From: Bacillus sp. SD088
GTDB taxonomy: Bacteria; Bacillota; Bacilli; Bacillales; Bacillaceae_C
Assembly (NCBI RefSeq): GCF_017355205.1
Contig: NZ_JADIJK010000004.1
Location: 203,370 to 267,369, forward strand
DNA: 64,000 bases
Direction of reading: 5' to 3'
The position numbers were made by a program, and so were the translations under genes. Shown here in pieces: positions 1-8,546 of the stretch. The notes beneath the pieces were generated by a model. That model did not search any database, was not told the DNA's origin, and was given only the letters and a program-made list of their open reading frames with translations. Within the stretch, counting starts at the first letter, position 1, and every line of letters starts with the position of its first letter.

Positions 1-271
1 TTACATTCGGTACATCCACTGCCAATACTTTATCTAGTGCTGTCACAATCACACTTTGTTGCAGTTCGATTCCAATATAGTTTATATCTGGATGTGCGCG
101 TGCCATTTCCGAAATAAACTGTCCTTTCCCTGTCCCCACTTCGATATGGAGCGGCTGATTATTCCCGAATAGCTCGTCCCATTTGCCTGCAAAATCATGT
201 GGGTTGGGAATGACAAATTGAGGATATTGTTCAATTTTTTCCTTTGCCCACGGTTTATACCTTACACGCAT
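1..271 (-). CDS. trmB: tRNA (guanine-N7-)-methyltransferase, N-terminal part
   Basis: Only the first 90 or so residues are inside the window; the gene runs off the left edge. The protein starts MRVRYKPWAKEKI, the hallmark N-terminus of Bacillus TrmB (YtmQ), which methylates G46 in the variable loop of tRNAs with S-adenosylmethionine. The SAM-binding segment HIEVGTGKGQFI is visible at about residues 42-53, and the following IGIELQQSV is the next conserved strand of the Rossmann fold. The ATG is at 271-269. The neighbouring ytzH and ytmP genes match the B. subtilis order, which supports the call. Confidence 0.93.
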   Translation of the reverse strand, partial: MRVRYKPWAKEKIEQYPQFVIPNPHDFAGKWDELFGNNQPLHIEVGTGKGQFISEMARAHPDINYIGIELQQSVIVTALDKVLAVDVPNV

Positions 272-410
272 GTTTCTAAACACCTCTGATTTTCGTATGG
301 TTAAAAATAACACTAATAACTTGATCCCGTCCTTTCCCAAAATCAAGCAACGCATAAAGGCTTTTCATCTGCGCAAACTACAAGCAACTCATTGGAAAGG
401 AAGAAGAAGC

Positions 411-689
411 ATGTCTTTAAATCACCAAGACCAAGTCAATTTATTACAAGATATTTTAAATAATCATTTAGAGGACTGCTGTGGCTCTGTCTCAGAATAT
501 GAGCAAGTAGAACGGTTAATCCAATCCTTACTTGCGAATCAATCTGTGCCCCAGGAAATGGAACCTCTTTTGCATGATATATATAGCTATTCTCAAACAG
601 GGAAAAATTCAAGCCATCTTGATCAACATATAAATGCCCACCAGGACCAGCTTTCCCAGTGGGTGCATGTTATCAATACATTATCATAA
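411..689 (+). CDS. ytzH: YtzH-like small protein
   Basis: This encodes 92 residues starting MSLNHQDQVNLLQDILNNH. The start is set at the ATG at 411 because the strong Shine-Dalgarno AAGGAAGAAG lies just upstream and the frame upstream has no conserved features. The protein is acidic and helical, with no membrane segment or catalytic motif. It matches the Bacillaceae YtzH-like family, which is found only beside trmB and ytmP, as here. Function is unknown. Its last codons overlap the 3' end of ytmP on the opposite strand by 6 bp. Confidence 0.85.
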   Translation: MSLNHQDQVNLLQDILNNHLEDCCGSVSEYEQVERLIQSLLANQSVPQEMEPLLHDIYSYSQTGKNSSHLDQHINAHQDQLSQWVHVINTLS

Positions 690-1499
690 AGGTTTAGTGA
701 GAGGATAAGAACAAGCATAATCATTTCTCATATAATTGTCTAAATCCTTTGTCCAATAGTTCACTTCAAACAAATGCCCTCTTGTTTGATGCCATTGAAT
801 CGATAATAAAGTATGGGCGATCGTATACCATTTCATCCGCCATTCAAGATTCGCGGTAAGAGGACTTCCATAATGACGTAACCAGTGAGACCACTTATTT
901 TTCGGGACATACCAATGTAGAAGCACTCCTAAATCGAAAGCGGGATCGGCGATCGTGGCGCCATCCCAATCAATTAGAAAGGTCTCTCCTTTGTCGGAAA
1001 ACAACCAATTATTATGATTCACATCCCCATGGCAAACAGCCCAATCATTGCATTGTATAGTTGTCCACTCTTTTTCAAGAAAAGCAAGAGCCCTATTGAT
1101 CGTAGAATTGGCATATAACTCTTGATCCAATGTCAACTTAATATCCTCAAGCATTACATTGGGTCCATAGGGTTTTTTCTCCATCCGCGCCATCATACTT
1201 AAAAGTGGCTTTGATTCATGTATTTTTCTTAAGAGCTTTGGCGCTTCTTCTCCTGCCATTTCTCCCGCTGAAAATTCTCTACCGGCTAAACATTGCTGGG
1301 CCGTTACGACATCACCGTTTTCCAACCTTCTTGTCCAGACCAACTTCGGGACGATCCCCTCTGCTGATAAAACAGCCAAAAACGGGGACGAATTTCGTTT
1401 GAGAAACAGTTTCTGATTATCTTTGATTGCAAAAAAAGCTTCACCGGTTGCTCCACCGGCAGGTATAATTTCCCAATCCTGCCCCAATAATTGTTCCAC
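684..1499 (-). CDS. ytmP: YtmP, aminoglycoside/choline kinase-like phosphotransferase
   Basis: The 271-residue protein has the eukaryotic-kinase-like fold of the APH/choline kinase superfamily. The catalytic loop CHGDVNHNNWL is at about residues 155-165 and the metal-binding motif FLIDWDGA follows at about 173-180, so ATP-dependent phosphotransfer to a small molecule is likely. The substrate is unknown; antibiotic resistance should not be assumed. The start is GTG at 1499-1497, preceded by AAGGTG. The neighbours trmB and ytzH are the same as in B. subtilis. Confidence 0.88.
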   Translation of the reverse strand: MEQLLGQDWEIIPAGGATGEAFFAIKDNQKLFLKRNSSPFLAVLSAEGIVPKLVWTRRLENGDVVTAQQCLAGREFSAGEMAGEEAPKLLRKIHESKPLLSMMARMEKKPYGPNVMLEDIKLTLDQELYANSTINRALAFLEKEWTTIQCNDWAVCHGDVNHNNWLFSDKGETFLIDWDGATIADPAFDLGVLLHWYVPKNKWSHWLRHYGSPLTANLEWRMKWYTIAHTLLSIQWHQTRGHLFEVNYWTKDLDNYMRNDYACSYPLTKPL

Positions 1500-1586
1500 C
1501 TAATTTCACCTTCAATTATATCAACAAATAGTAGTATCGTATCTGTAACTTTTGATTAGAAGAAAAAAAGATCGCTATTGACTCAT

Positions 1587-1745
1587 AAGAAAAGCGCAAG
1601 GCGTCTGCTTATCGGCGACAAGCAAATGTTCTGAGAAAAAGAAAGGCGTTCTTTGCCTTTCATTGTCTCGGGTTATTTGACCTCGAGCCGATGGCGTCTG
1701 GAGCTAGATCCAAACACTAGCCAAAATTATACTTTCTTATCTTTT
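1587..1745. repeat. Dispersed repeat type I, copy 1
   Basis: This intergenic element occupies most of the 356-bp gap between ytmP and ytlQ. It opens with AAGAAAAGCGCAAGGCG, carries GGCGACAAGCAAATGTTCTGA and TTATTTGACCTCGAG, and ends with GGAGCTAGATC and an A/T-rich tail. A central hairpin GAAAGGC/GCCTTTC lies at 1641-1647 and 1655-1661. Related copies are near 53896, 54078 and 61299. It contains no convincing reading frame. Confidence 0.85.
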
Positions 1746-1855
1746 AGAATAGCCATCTGTATTATCCAATTTTATCGTTAATCGTCATTTTTCGTCAAGT
1801 GGCAATTGCTGAAAGTTTGATTTTAACTTGTCTTTTTTCACTTTAGAATAGTGAT

Positions 1856-2803
1856 TCATTCAGATTCCCAGTTTGGTCTTTGAAAAGAAGTCGTTTGCCC
1901 ATATTCTAATAACGACTTTGCCGCTCGGATTTGCATCATCTTAATGGGAGATGGTGTTTTTCTTGCCCTTTCGAACCATTCCCCATATGTACGCTGGTCT
2001 AAAATCGCTATGTCCCCTGCAACATCTGGATAATCAATAAAACCATTCCGAGATACAATCGCTTTACGTATCGGTAATGCCACTTCATACAATTGAAAAA
2101 TCTTCTTAACAATTTTCTCCATTCTGTTCACTGACATCACAGGATTCAAAACCTTCTTTTCTTTATCTCTCACCTTCATCTTCCAAAAATGTTGATTTTC
2201 CCCAAGATAGGCAGCCTGATTCGACTGCTCAATAAACGTCAAACACCATATTTCAGTTGGTGTGAGCAATAGAACGTCCAGCTCAACTGGTGCTTTTTTC
2301 AATAAAAAAATCGGTTCATAAAATAGAAAGTAATTATCCGGAAAGCGTTGGAGGAAATGTTTTAATCGTTCATCTATATAAAACCGTCGATCAACAAATG
2401 ATTTTTCCATTACGGTTGAGCTTGCCCATTTTAACTGAAAAAGCAATAAATGATCAAGAAAGCTTTGCTTTAATTCCGTTTCTGTTTGTACATGTAGAGG
2501 GGTTGAAAAATCAAAATCTTCCTCTTTATCTTGTGGAGTCTTATTTTCATCATAAGCTTCTATTGGAATTTCAATGGCATTTGTCTTTCTTTTAAACAAC
2601 TTTTTCAGCGATCGAAATTTTTTCTCCTCTTCAGGAACACTGTCTATTTCCACCGAATTTGCTTGAGAAGGCACCCCGGTTTCCCAGGCTTGTTTGATTT
2701 TGAGCCATTGTTGTTTTTTTAGACGAATGAATTGAGAAGGATAACGCGATAGGTCTGTTTCATAACGTGAAACATAGTCTTGCAGTTTTAATAATTGAGC
2801 CAT
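1856..2803 (-). CDS. ytlQ: YtlQ-like hypothetical protein, possibly NERD-related
   Basis: The 315-residue protein is preceded by AAGGAAGG and starts at the ATG at 2803. The first 100 residues are charged and probably flexible. The C-terminal half holds conserved-looking segments such as PVELDVLLLTPTEIWCLTF and MSVNRMEKIVKKIF; the acidic residue followed by hydrophobic strands resembles NERD-type nuclease-related domains, but this similarity is weak. Position directly beside thpR matches B. subtilis ytlQ. No signal peptide or membrane segment is seen. A biochemical function cannot be assigned. Confidence 0.7.
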   Translation of the reverse strand: MAQLLKLQDYVSRYETDLSRYPSQFIRLKKQQWLKIKQAWETGVPSQANSVEIDSVPEEEKKFRSLKKLFKRKTNAIEIPIEAYDENKTPQDKEEDFDFSTPLHVQTETELKQSFLDHLLLFQLKWASSTVMEKSFVDRRFYIDERLKHFLQRFPDNYFLFYEPIFLLKKAPVELDVLLLTPTEIWCLTFIEQSNQAAYLGENQHFWKMKVRDKEKKVLNPVMSVNRMEKIVKKIFQLYEVALPIRKAIVSRNGFIDYPDVAGDIAILDQRTYGEWFERARKTPSPIKMMQIRAAKSLLEYGQTTSFQRPNWESE

Positions 2804-2845
2804 TTATCTATAACCTTCCTTACTTATTACATCCATTATACCCCA

Positions 2846-3388
2846 TTATGAATGAGAGAGGGAGAATGTCTTTACTTTTTCGTATTTTGGTGTTTTTTCT
2901 GGATGTGTTCGATATAAAACCACTTCATTCGCTAAAAATGAGAGGGAAGGATCATACACACTAAACATTTCCTTCTTTAACCTCTGTTCACCAGGCCACT
3001 TACGCGCCAAGGTAATATGAGGATGAAAACGACGTTCTTCTAAGGAAAAACCAGCATTTTGGCAAGATGTATATATCTGTTTTTGCACATCCAATAAATT
3101 TTTTGAATTATTTACCCCTGCCCAAAAAATCCGCTGACCAAACGTATCCAAATGTGTTATTTCTAGAGAAAAGGCTCTGAATTCGAAAAGATTCTTCTCA
3201 ATATCCCCTATCGCTCTCTCCCGTTTTCCTTTATCTGCTGCTCCTAGAAAAGCTAATGTAATATGATAATCTGCAGGATGGACCCACTTTTTAAAAGGAA
3301 AAGCAATTTTCAATTTTTTACTTAATATAGCTAACTCTTCTTTCATTGGATCTGGCAATGCCAATGCAAAAAAATAATGTTCCGCCAT
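2846..3388 (-). CDS. thpR: RNA 2',3'-cyclic phosphodiesterase (2H family)
   Basis: A 180-residue 2H phosphoesterase of the LigT/ThpR family, known to open 2',3'-cyclic phosphates on RNA ends. Both catalytic HxTL motifs are visible: YHITLAFLG at about residues 41-49 and PHITLAR at about 123-129, so the active site is complete. Three in-frame ATGs cluster at the start; MAEHYF at 3388 is chosen because the AAGAGG ribosome-binding site then has about 9 nt of spacing, although the ATG at 3391 is nearly as good. It lies 42 bp upstream of ytlQ and probably shares its transcript. Confidence 0.88.
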   Translation of the reverse strand: MAEHYFFALALPDPMKEELAILSKKLKIAFPFKKWVHPADYHITLAFLGAADKGKRERAIGDIEKNLFEFRAFSLEITHLDTFGQRIFWAGVNNSKNLLDVQKQIYTSCQNAGFSLEERRFHPHITLARKWPGEQRLKKEMFSVYDPSLSFLANEVVLYRTHPEKTPKYEKVKTFSLSHS

Positions 3389-3465
3389 CATGATCATCCT
3401 CTTTTCGCTTTGTGTCTATTAGCTGTTCATCCTTTCATTCGCTGAACAGGCGTTTGCGCTTTTCT

Positions 3466-3506
3466 TAGAAAAATCCGATGTTTAGTAGTCTCTTCCTAAA
3501 CATCGG
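3466..3506 (-). terminator. Rho-independent terminator after dat
   Basis: Read on the minus strand, an 11-bp stem (CCGATGTTTAG at 3475-3485 with its complement at 3496-3506) has a 10-nt loop and is followed by ATTTTTC. It lies just downstream of dat and closes the pepV-dat transcript. Confidence 0.85.
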
Positions 3507-3513
3507 GTTGCAT

Positions 3514-4371
3514 TTACATTTTTTGAGTTTTTACTGCTTTAATTTCTTCTAAAAACAAGGACTGTAATTTTTTTGTCAGTGGGCCTGGTTTCCCATCTCC
3601 TATGGATTGACCGTCAAGCTGGACAATCGGCATTACTTCAGAGGTAGTGCTGGAAATAAAGATTTCATCTGCTGTTTTTAGATCTTCTAATCGGAAGGTC
3701 TCTTCAGTGATCGGAATTTGATGAGATTGGCAAAGTTTCAGAATCACTTGGCGAGTGATCCCATTTAAAATAAAATTGGTTGCTGGATGTGTGGTGATTT
3801 TACCATCTTTTACAATATAAGCATTGGACGAAGAACCTTCTGTTACCGTTCCGTCACGATGGAGAATCGCTTCATAACAGCCTTGCTCGGTTGCTTCTTG
3901 TTTGGCTAAAACATTTGGTAAAAGATTCAAGCTTTTGATGTCACAGCGCAGCCAACGAATATCCTCTGCAACCATCGCTTTTACACCATTCTCAAGCACA
4001 TCTTCTGGCCTAGGCACTTCCTTTGTATAAGCCGTTAACACAGGCTTGATATCACTCCCTGGGAATAGATGATTTCTAGCTGATGCGCCTCTAGTCACCT
4101 GCATGTAAATTGATCCATCTTGAAGTTGATTCTTCATGATCAACTGCTCAATGAAATCAAGCATTTGCTGCTTATCGAATGGCATTTCCATTTTGATTTT
4201 TTCAGCGCTTTGAAAAAAACGTTCCATATGCTCGTCAGCTGTAAAAGCCTCACCACCATAAACCCGGATAACTTCATATACGCCATCGCCAAATTGATAG
4301 CCGCGGTCTTCTATGTCAACAACAGCCTCTGTACGCTCGATTAATTGATCATTCACCAATACTTTTCCCAT
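3514..4371 (-). CDS. dat: D-amino-acid transaminase
   Basis: The 285-residue protein is a fold-type IV PLP enzyme that interconverts D-alanine and D-glutamate with their 2-oxo acids, supplying D-glutamate for peptidoglycan. The N-terminus ending EDRGYQFGDGVYEV is diagnostic of the family. The PLP lysine is K146 in IKSLNLLPN, and E178 lies in the conserved TVTEGSSSN segment. Length is normal for bacterial Dat (about 280). The start ATG has AAAGGGGATG upstream. It lies 13 bp after pepV on the same strand, so the two are probably co-transcribed and end at the terminator at 3466. Confidence 0.94.
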   Translation of the reverse strand: MGKVLVNDQLIERTEAVVDIEDRGYQFGDGVYEVIRVYGGEAFTADEHMERFFQSAEKIKMEMPFDKQQMLDFIEQLIMKNQLQDGSIYMQVTRGASARNHLFPGSDIKPVLTAYTKEVPRPEDVLENGVKAMVAEDIRWLRCDIKSLNLLPNVLAKQEATEQGCYEAILHRDGTVTEGSSSNAYIVKDGKITTHPATNFILNGITRQVILKLCQSHQIPITEETFRLEDLKTADEIFISSTTSEVMPIVQLDGQSIGDGKPGPLTKKLQSLFLEEIKAVKTQKM

Positions 4372-4384
4372 ATAACCATCCCCT

Positions 4385-5806
4385 TTACTTTTCTTTTGCT
4401 AATTCATATATGGCTTGTGCGTAAATAGCTGTAGCTTGCCAAAGATCATCTAATTCCATATATTCATCCTTTTGGTGAGCAACATCTGGTTGTCCTGGAA
4501 ATAATGCCCCAAAAGCCACTCCGGAATCAAGCGATCTTGCATAGGTTCCCCCACCAATCGCTAATAGCTCCGCATTTTCTCCGGTTTGTTCTTCATAGAC
4601 AGCCTGTAATGTTTGGATAAGAGGAGAATCCTTTGGCACATGATGGGGTTTAGAATCTGTATACTGTCCGAGCTGAAAGCCTGATTCTTTGCACACCTTC
4701 TGAATCGATTCCTTCCCTTGCTCATGGTTAAAAGTAACCGGATAGCGCATCGTAATGCCAAACTGTCCGCCTTCATGTTCGTTATAAGACATTTTCCCTA
4801 CATTGATCGTCAGTTCACCTGAAACATCATCTTCATACGCAACACCAAGTGCACGTCCGCGTGAATCGCCAAAAAAGAAATCCACAGCTGCTTTTATATA
4901 TTCCGTTCCTCTCGCATCAAGCGTAAGGGTAGATAAAAAATTGGCTAATAATAATCCAGCATTTTTGCCTTTATCCGGTTCTGAACCATGGGCACTTGCA
5001 CCATGGAGCTCCATTATCGAATAACCGCTTTCTACATAATATTTTCCAGTTAGCTCCTGGGTATCCAAAAAATCTTCAAACATTTGAATAATATCTGTAT
5101 TGCCATCTTTAATATCGAGAATCGCTTTAGCATGATCAGGGACCATATTATAGCGTAAACCAGAAATATAGGATAGCAAGGTAATCGGCGCGCTAGTCTC
5201 TTTCGTATCCTTTACATCTTGAACAAGATCAAAGTCAGCAATTCCCTTTTCAGCGATAATAATGGGGAAATCTGCGTCAGGAGCAAAGCCCATTTCTGGC
5301 ATTTCTTCCTCTTTAAAATAGTGATCCACACAACGCCAATCACTTTCCTCGTCGGTACCAATAATCAGACGTACCCTTTTTTCAAGAGGCAAGCCTAGTT
5401 CTTTCGCAATTTTCATGCCATAATAAGCGGCCATCGTTGGCCCTTTGTCATCAATTGCGCCCCTAGCGTAGATTCTCCCATCCTTCACAACCCCAGAAAA
5501 AGGATCATCCGACCAACCGTCTCCTGCTGGAACAACATCAACATGACCTAGAACACCAATTAAGCCCTGTCCTTCACCAGCCTCCACATGCCCGGCCACA
5601 TCACCTGTATTTTTCGTTGAAAAACCATCTCGTTGACCAAGCTCAAGCATATAGTCCAGCGCTCTTTTAACCGCTTCCCCAAAGGGAGCTTCTGCTGTTG
5701 CTTTCGTCTCGTCTAGCACACTTGGAATTTGAAGAAGTCCTTGTAAATCCGCGAGAATGGTATCTTTTCTTTTTTCCACTTCTGCTTTCCAATCTATTTT
5801 CGCCAT
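4385..5806 (-). CDS. pepV: Dipeptidase PepV (M20 family)
   Basis: A 473-residue M20-family metallodipeptidase that hydrolyses dipeptides with a free amino terminus. The metal-binding motifs are visible: GHVDVVPAGDGW near residue 85, the bridging Asp in ARGAIDDKGP, and the catalytic glutamates in TDEESDW. The C-terminal HQKDEYMEL supplies the last metal ligand. The start is placed at MAKIDWKAEV because AAAGGAG then has 11 nt of spacing, whereas the earlier ATG at 5815 would have only 2. It is upstream of dat, probably in one transcript. Confidence 0.92.
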   Translation of the reverse strand: MAKIDWKAEVEKRKDTILADLQGLLQIPSVLDETKATAEAPFGEAVKRALDYMLELGQRDGFSTKNTGDVAGHVEAGEGQGLIGVLGHVDVVPAGDGWSDDPFSGVVKDGRIYARGAIDDKGPTMAAYYGMKIAKELGLPLEKRVRLIIGTDEESDWRCVDHYFKEEEMPEMGFAPDADFPIIIAEKGIADFDLVQDVKDTKETSAPITLLSYISGLRYNMVPDHAKAILDIKDGNTDIIQMFEDFLDTQELTGKYYVESGYSIMELHGASAHGSEPDKGKNAGLLLANFLSTLTLDARGTEYIKAAVDFFFGDSRGRALGVAYEDDVSGELTINVGKMSYNEHEGGQFGITMRYPVTFNHEQGKESIQKVCKESGFQLGQYTDSKPHHVPKDSPLIQTLQAVYEEQTGENAELLAIGGGTYARSLDSGVAFGALFPGQPDVAHQKDEYMELDDLWQATAIYAQAIYELAKEK

Positions 5807-5866
5807 TCTGATCATGACTCCTTTATTAAAAATTGTCTTTCCCTATTATATACCTTTTTTTGTATT

Positions 5867-7048
5867 TCATAAATTTGGAATTTGTGTAAGAAGAAAAAAC
5901 CTTACAATCACGAGCAGGACAACAATGATAATAAATGGAATAAGCAATACTGATGCGACAAGTTTCTTTGCCTGAAAATAGCCGACTTCCTGAGGATATT
6001 TTCTGGCAAAAGGATGTTCTTCAACTGTTCTTCGCCACGCGTTCCCAATCCATGTGATTAGAAAAAGCACACCGGCAATCATGACCGTTATTTTTAACCA
6101 TAAGGGTGGTAAGAGGACAATCGCTGCTCCAGTTACACTGATAATCTGAAAGTATTGCAAAATATATTGTGAATCGCGGGTAAAGGCTTTGATAAATAAT
6201 TCCAAATAGCCCGTTTTCTGATTACGCCTCTTAAACAATCGGTTCGATTGTGCGTATAGTCGTGGCTTCGCTCGATTACTCGAAAACCTCGGTTTTTCAA
6301 TGTCCATTGAAAGTTGAAAAATTGTTTCCGTATATTTATTTTTCTCGAGTTCATCAATGGCTAAGTCTTGTTCAAAATTATGAACGGAAGAAAAACGTCG
6401 GCGTACAAAGAAAAACGAACTCCCTGTATTAAGTAAAATCAGGAGGAAAAGCCAGACAATATTCTGATTTGTAAATAACCAAAAACCAAGCTCCCAGATA
6501 ATCAAGGCTCCCATCACAAGTGGAATGCCTCTAAACAGACTTCGCCATCCACGCACTTGCACATTCAATTTCCCTTTTATCGACATAATCAACCATTTTA
6601 AAGATACCCAAAGTCCAGCAAAAAGAAAAAAATCGTTTGTATGTAGATGGAAATGCTGATACCAAAATGGGGCAATTGCAATCCCAAGTCCCACAGCAGA
6701 CAAACATTGGAAGCAATAAGAATAGAAAATCCCCCACTGTTTTAATTGCAAGAACAGCTTTTTATTTTTCCTGAGAAAGATTCGATCGGCTTCCCGCACA
6801 TATGTGTGGAAGTGTTCCCCCCATAATAGCAAGAAAAACAATGCGAGCATGTGGATCGACATTCCGTCTATCCAGCCGGGCAGTTCTATCCACCAGGAAC
6901 GATAAATGAAAAAAGAAATAACAGTTGCCGGCAGGATAAAATAAACAAACACAGTCCAATCAATAATCGATTTAATCGTACCAAACCGATACTCCCAGCC
7001 TTGCTTCAATCTCATCCAAAACAGCTTTTTACTCTTCATCTTCTTCAT
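5867..7048 (-). CDS. ythQ: EcsB-like ABC transporter permease
   Basis: The 393-residue membrane protein has several strongly hydrophobic segments and a long charged middle region, like B. subtilis YthQ and EcsB. It is the membrane partner of the ATPase encoded just upstream, overlapping its gene by 20 bp. The substrate is not known; Ecs-type transporters influence protein secretion and membrane proteolysis, but that role is not shown here. No lipobox or binding protein is adjacent, so import by a classical binding-protein route is unlikely. Confidence 0.85.
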   Translation of the reverse strand: MKKMKSKKLFWMRLKQGWEYRFGTIKSIIDWTVFVYFILPATVISFFIYRSWWIELPGWIDGMSIHMLALFFLLLWGEHFHTYVREADRIFLRKNKKLFLQLKQWGIFYSYCFQCLSAVGLGIAIAPFWYQHFHLHTNDFFLFAGLWVSLKWLIMSIKGKLNVQVRGWRSLFRGIPLVMGALIIWELGFWLFTNQNIVWLFLLILLNTGSSFFFVRRRFSSVHNFEQDLAIDELEKNKYTETIFQLSMDIEKPRFSSNRAKPRLYAQSNRLFKRRNQKTGYLELFIKAFTRDSQYILQYFQIISVTGAAIVLLPPLWLKITVMIAGVLFLITWIGNAWRRTVEEHPFARKYPQEVGYFQAKKLVASVLLIPFIIIVVLLVIVRFFLLTQIPNL

Positions 7049-7736
7049 CCTCTAGATCCAAACATGAATAAAGACTGCCGTCGGCCGCACCACATTGTTG
7101 TAAAACCTCGCTTAAATCCCCTTTCGCTTTCATCCTTCCATTTTCAATAATGATAAAGGAATCACACATTCTTTGCGCTGTATCCAAAATATGGGTACAC
7201 ATTAGAATCCCCTTGCCTTTGCTTCGTTCTTCTTCTAGAAGATCTAAGAGGAGCTTAGTTGATCCAGGATCAAGTCCCATAAATGGCTCATCAATGATTA
7301 GTAAATCTGGTTTTGTAAATAAGGCCAGCGCCAGCATCCCTTTTTGCTGCATTCCCTTAGAAAAATTCCCAGGAAATTCATGAAGATGGGCGGATAAGCG
7401 AAATTTTCTTAATATGTCCTTCGCATAGTGGAGCGTCTCTTCTTCCAACTCTTCGACAGCTGCCACAAATTCGAAATGCTCCCAAAGAGTGAGTTCTTGA
7501 TAATATAAAGGGCGTTCAGGAATATAGGAAAGCTTCCTCCCTTGCTCTTTTAAAATCTCTCCTTCTACAAAAGGTAATTCATCCAGAATCGCTTTAATCG
7601 TTGTACTTTTCCCCGCACCATTTGCTCCAATCATTCCGAGCAACTCACCTTGTCCAATGGAAAAGTCTATATTGGTAATTGTTCCCTTGTTTAGTTGATA
7701 ACCTGCTTGTTGTATGTTTACCTCTAATAACGCCAC
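7029..7736 (-). CDS. ythP: EcsA-like ABC transporter ATP-binding protein
   Basis: A 235-residue ABC ATPase. Walker A GANGAGKST lies at about residues 37-45, the signature is degenerate (NFSKGMQQK), and Walker B with the catalytic glutamate is LLIIDEPFMGLDPG. The switch histidine is in MCTHIL. The chosen start is GTG at 7736 (protein MALLEVNIQQAG): GGGAG lies 7 nt upstream, whereas the ATGs further upstream lack a suitable site. It pairs with the overlapping permease gene ythQ. Confidence 0.88.
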   Translation of the reverse strand: MALLEVNIQQAGYQLNKGTITNIDFSIGQGELLGMIGANGAGKSTTIKAILDELPFVEGEILKEQGRKLSYIPERPLYYQELTLWEHFEFVAAVEELEEETLHYAKDILRKFRLSAHLHEFPGNFSKGMQQKGMLALALFTKPDLLIIDEPFMGLDPGSTKLLLDLLEEERSKGKGILMCTHILDTAQRMCDSFIIIENGRMKAKGDLSEVLQQCGAADGSLYSCLDLEDEEDEE

Positions 7737-7960
7737 AAGCTCACTCCCTACTATCATCATGATCTATCTCTACATCTACGAATAAATGTCTAAAAAGTTC
7801 CGCAATATACTAAAAAGAGCACTTTCCCCTTTTCATTTTTTGATAAATACGTTAAAATGTAAGTGTCTGAAAATAGAATATACTTAAAGTGGTTGTTCAA
7901 AGAGGATTAAAATGGCTCGTCGACTAGAGAAACAAACATCGAGTGTCATTTTTATCGGAG

Positions 7961-8054
7961 ACCTGCAGGACGTAGCTCATAGAGGCGTTGCGACGTACAG
8001 GAAGTACTGGTGTAAGGGAAGCGACAGAATGTCGTGAATTTAGCCTTTGCTCCT
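7961..8054. repeat. Dispersed repeat type III, copy 1
   Basis: An element with the core GAGGCGTTGCGACGTACAGG, then GAAGCGACAGAATGTCG and the end TTTAGCCTTTGCTCC. It fills most of the gap between ythP and ytzE. Related copies lie at 36371-36490, 54111-54222 (opposite orientation) and 59371-59442. No reading frame in it is credible. Confidence 0.8.
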
Positions 8055-8163
8055 CATTTTTGAACATCATTTAAAAGGAGTTGTCTGCGGGAAATTACCA
8101 TCTCTTTAACTAGGCAAGATGTCAACCGACTGCCATGGGATTAAAGATGAGGGAGTGGTTTTA

Positions 8164-8382
8164 TTGAAACCGTCAACGAATAGAATGCTTACCAGGGTCA
8201 AATCCATTTACTTATACATCTTAGAAAATGGTACTGTCACAACACGAGAAATTGTGAATGAATTTGGAAGCACTCCTCGCACCATTCAAAGGGATTTGAA
8301 TGTGTTAGAGTACAATGACCTAATCAGTAGCCCGAGACGCGGAAAATGGACAACAACAAAGAAAAAAGTGAAAGTAACATAA
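8164..8382 (+). CDS. ytzE: DeoR-type small HTH regulator YtzE
   Basis: A 72-residue stand-alone helix-turn-helix protein. The segment TVTTREIVNEFGSTPRTIQRD is the DeoR-type winged helix; there is no sugar-sensing domain, so it is a minimal regulator like B. subtilis YtzE. The start is a TTG at 8164 because GAGGGAG lies 8 nt upstream and the family begins MKPSTNRML; frame residues before that are not conserved. Targets are unknown. It is followed by a bidirectional terminator shared with the convergent pseudouridine synthase gene. Confidence 0.85.
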   Translation: MKPSTNRMLTRVKSIYLYILENGTVTTREIVNEFGSTPRTIQRDLNVLEYNDLISSPRRGKWTTTKKKVKVT

Positions 8383-8504
8383 CGCCCACGACCAGTCTGC
8401 TTATGAAGCAGTGACCTTTCGCAGGTTATTAAGGGCAATTGACCAAGCAAATGAAAGCATTCAAAGTGTCATGTTTGTCAGATTCTTGATTATTCTTTAT
8501 AAAA

Positions 8505-8546
8505 TAATAAAGACTGCCCATCATAGATGGAGGGCAGTTATTTTAT
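8505..8546. terminator. Bidirectional terminator between ytzE and rsuA-family gene
   Basis: ACTGCCC at 8513-8519 pairs with GGGCAGT at 8532-8538 around a loop containing ATC/GAT. It is flanked by A-rich sequence on the left and T-rich sequence on the right, so it can work for both convergent genes. Confidence 0.75.

Noticed and set aside
684..1499. Aminoglycoside-resistance gene
   Set aside because: The fold is that of APH/choline kinases, but it is a conserved housekeeping neighbour of trmB in Bacillus, with no sign of acquired resistance.
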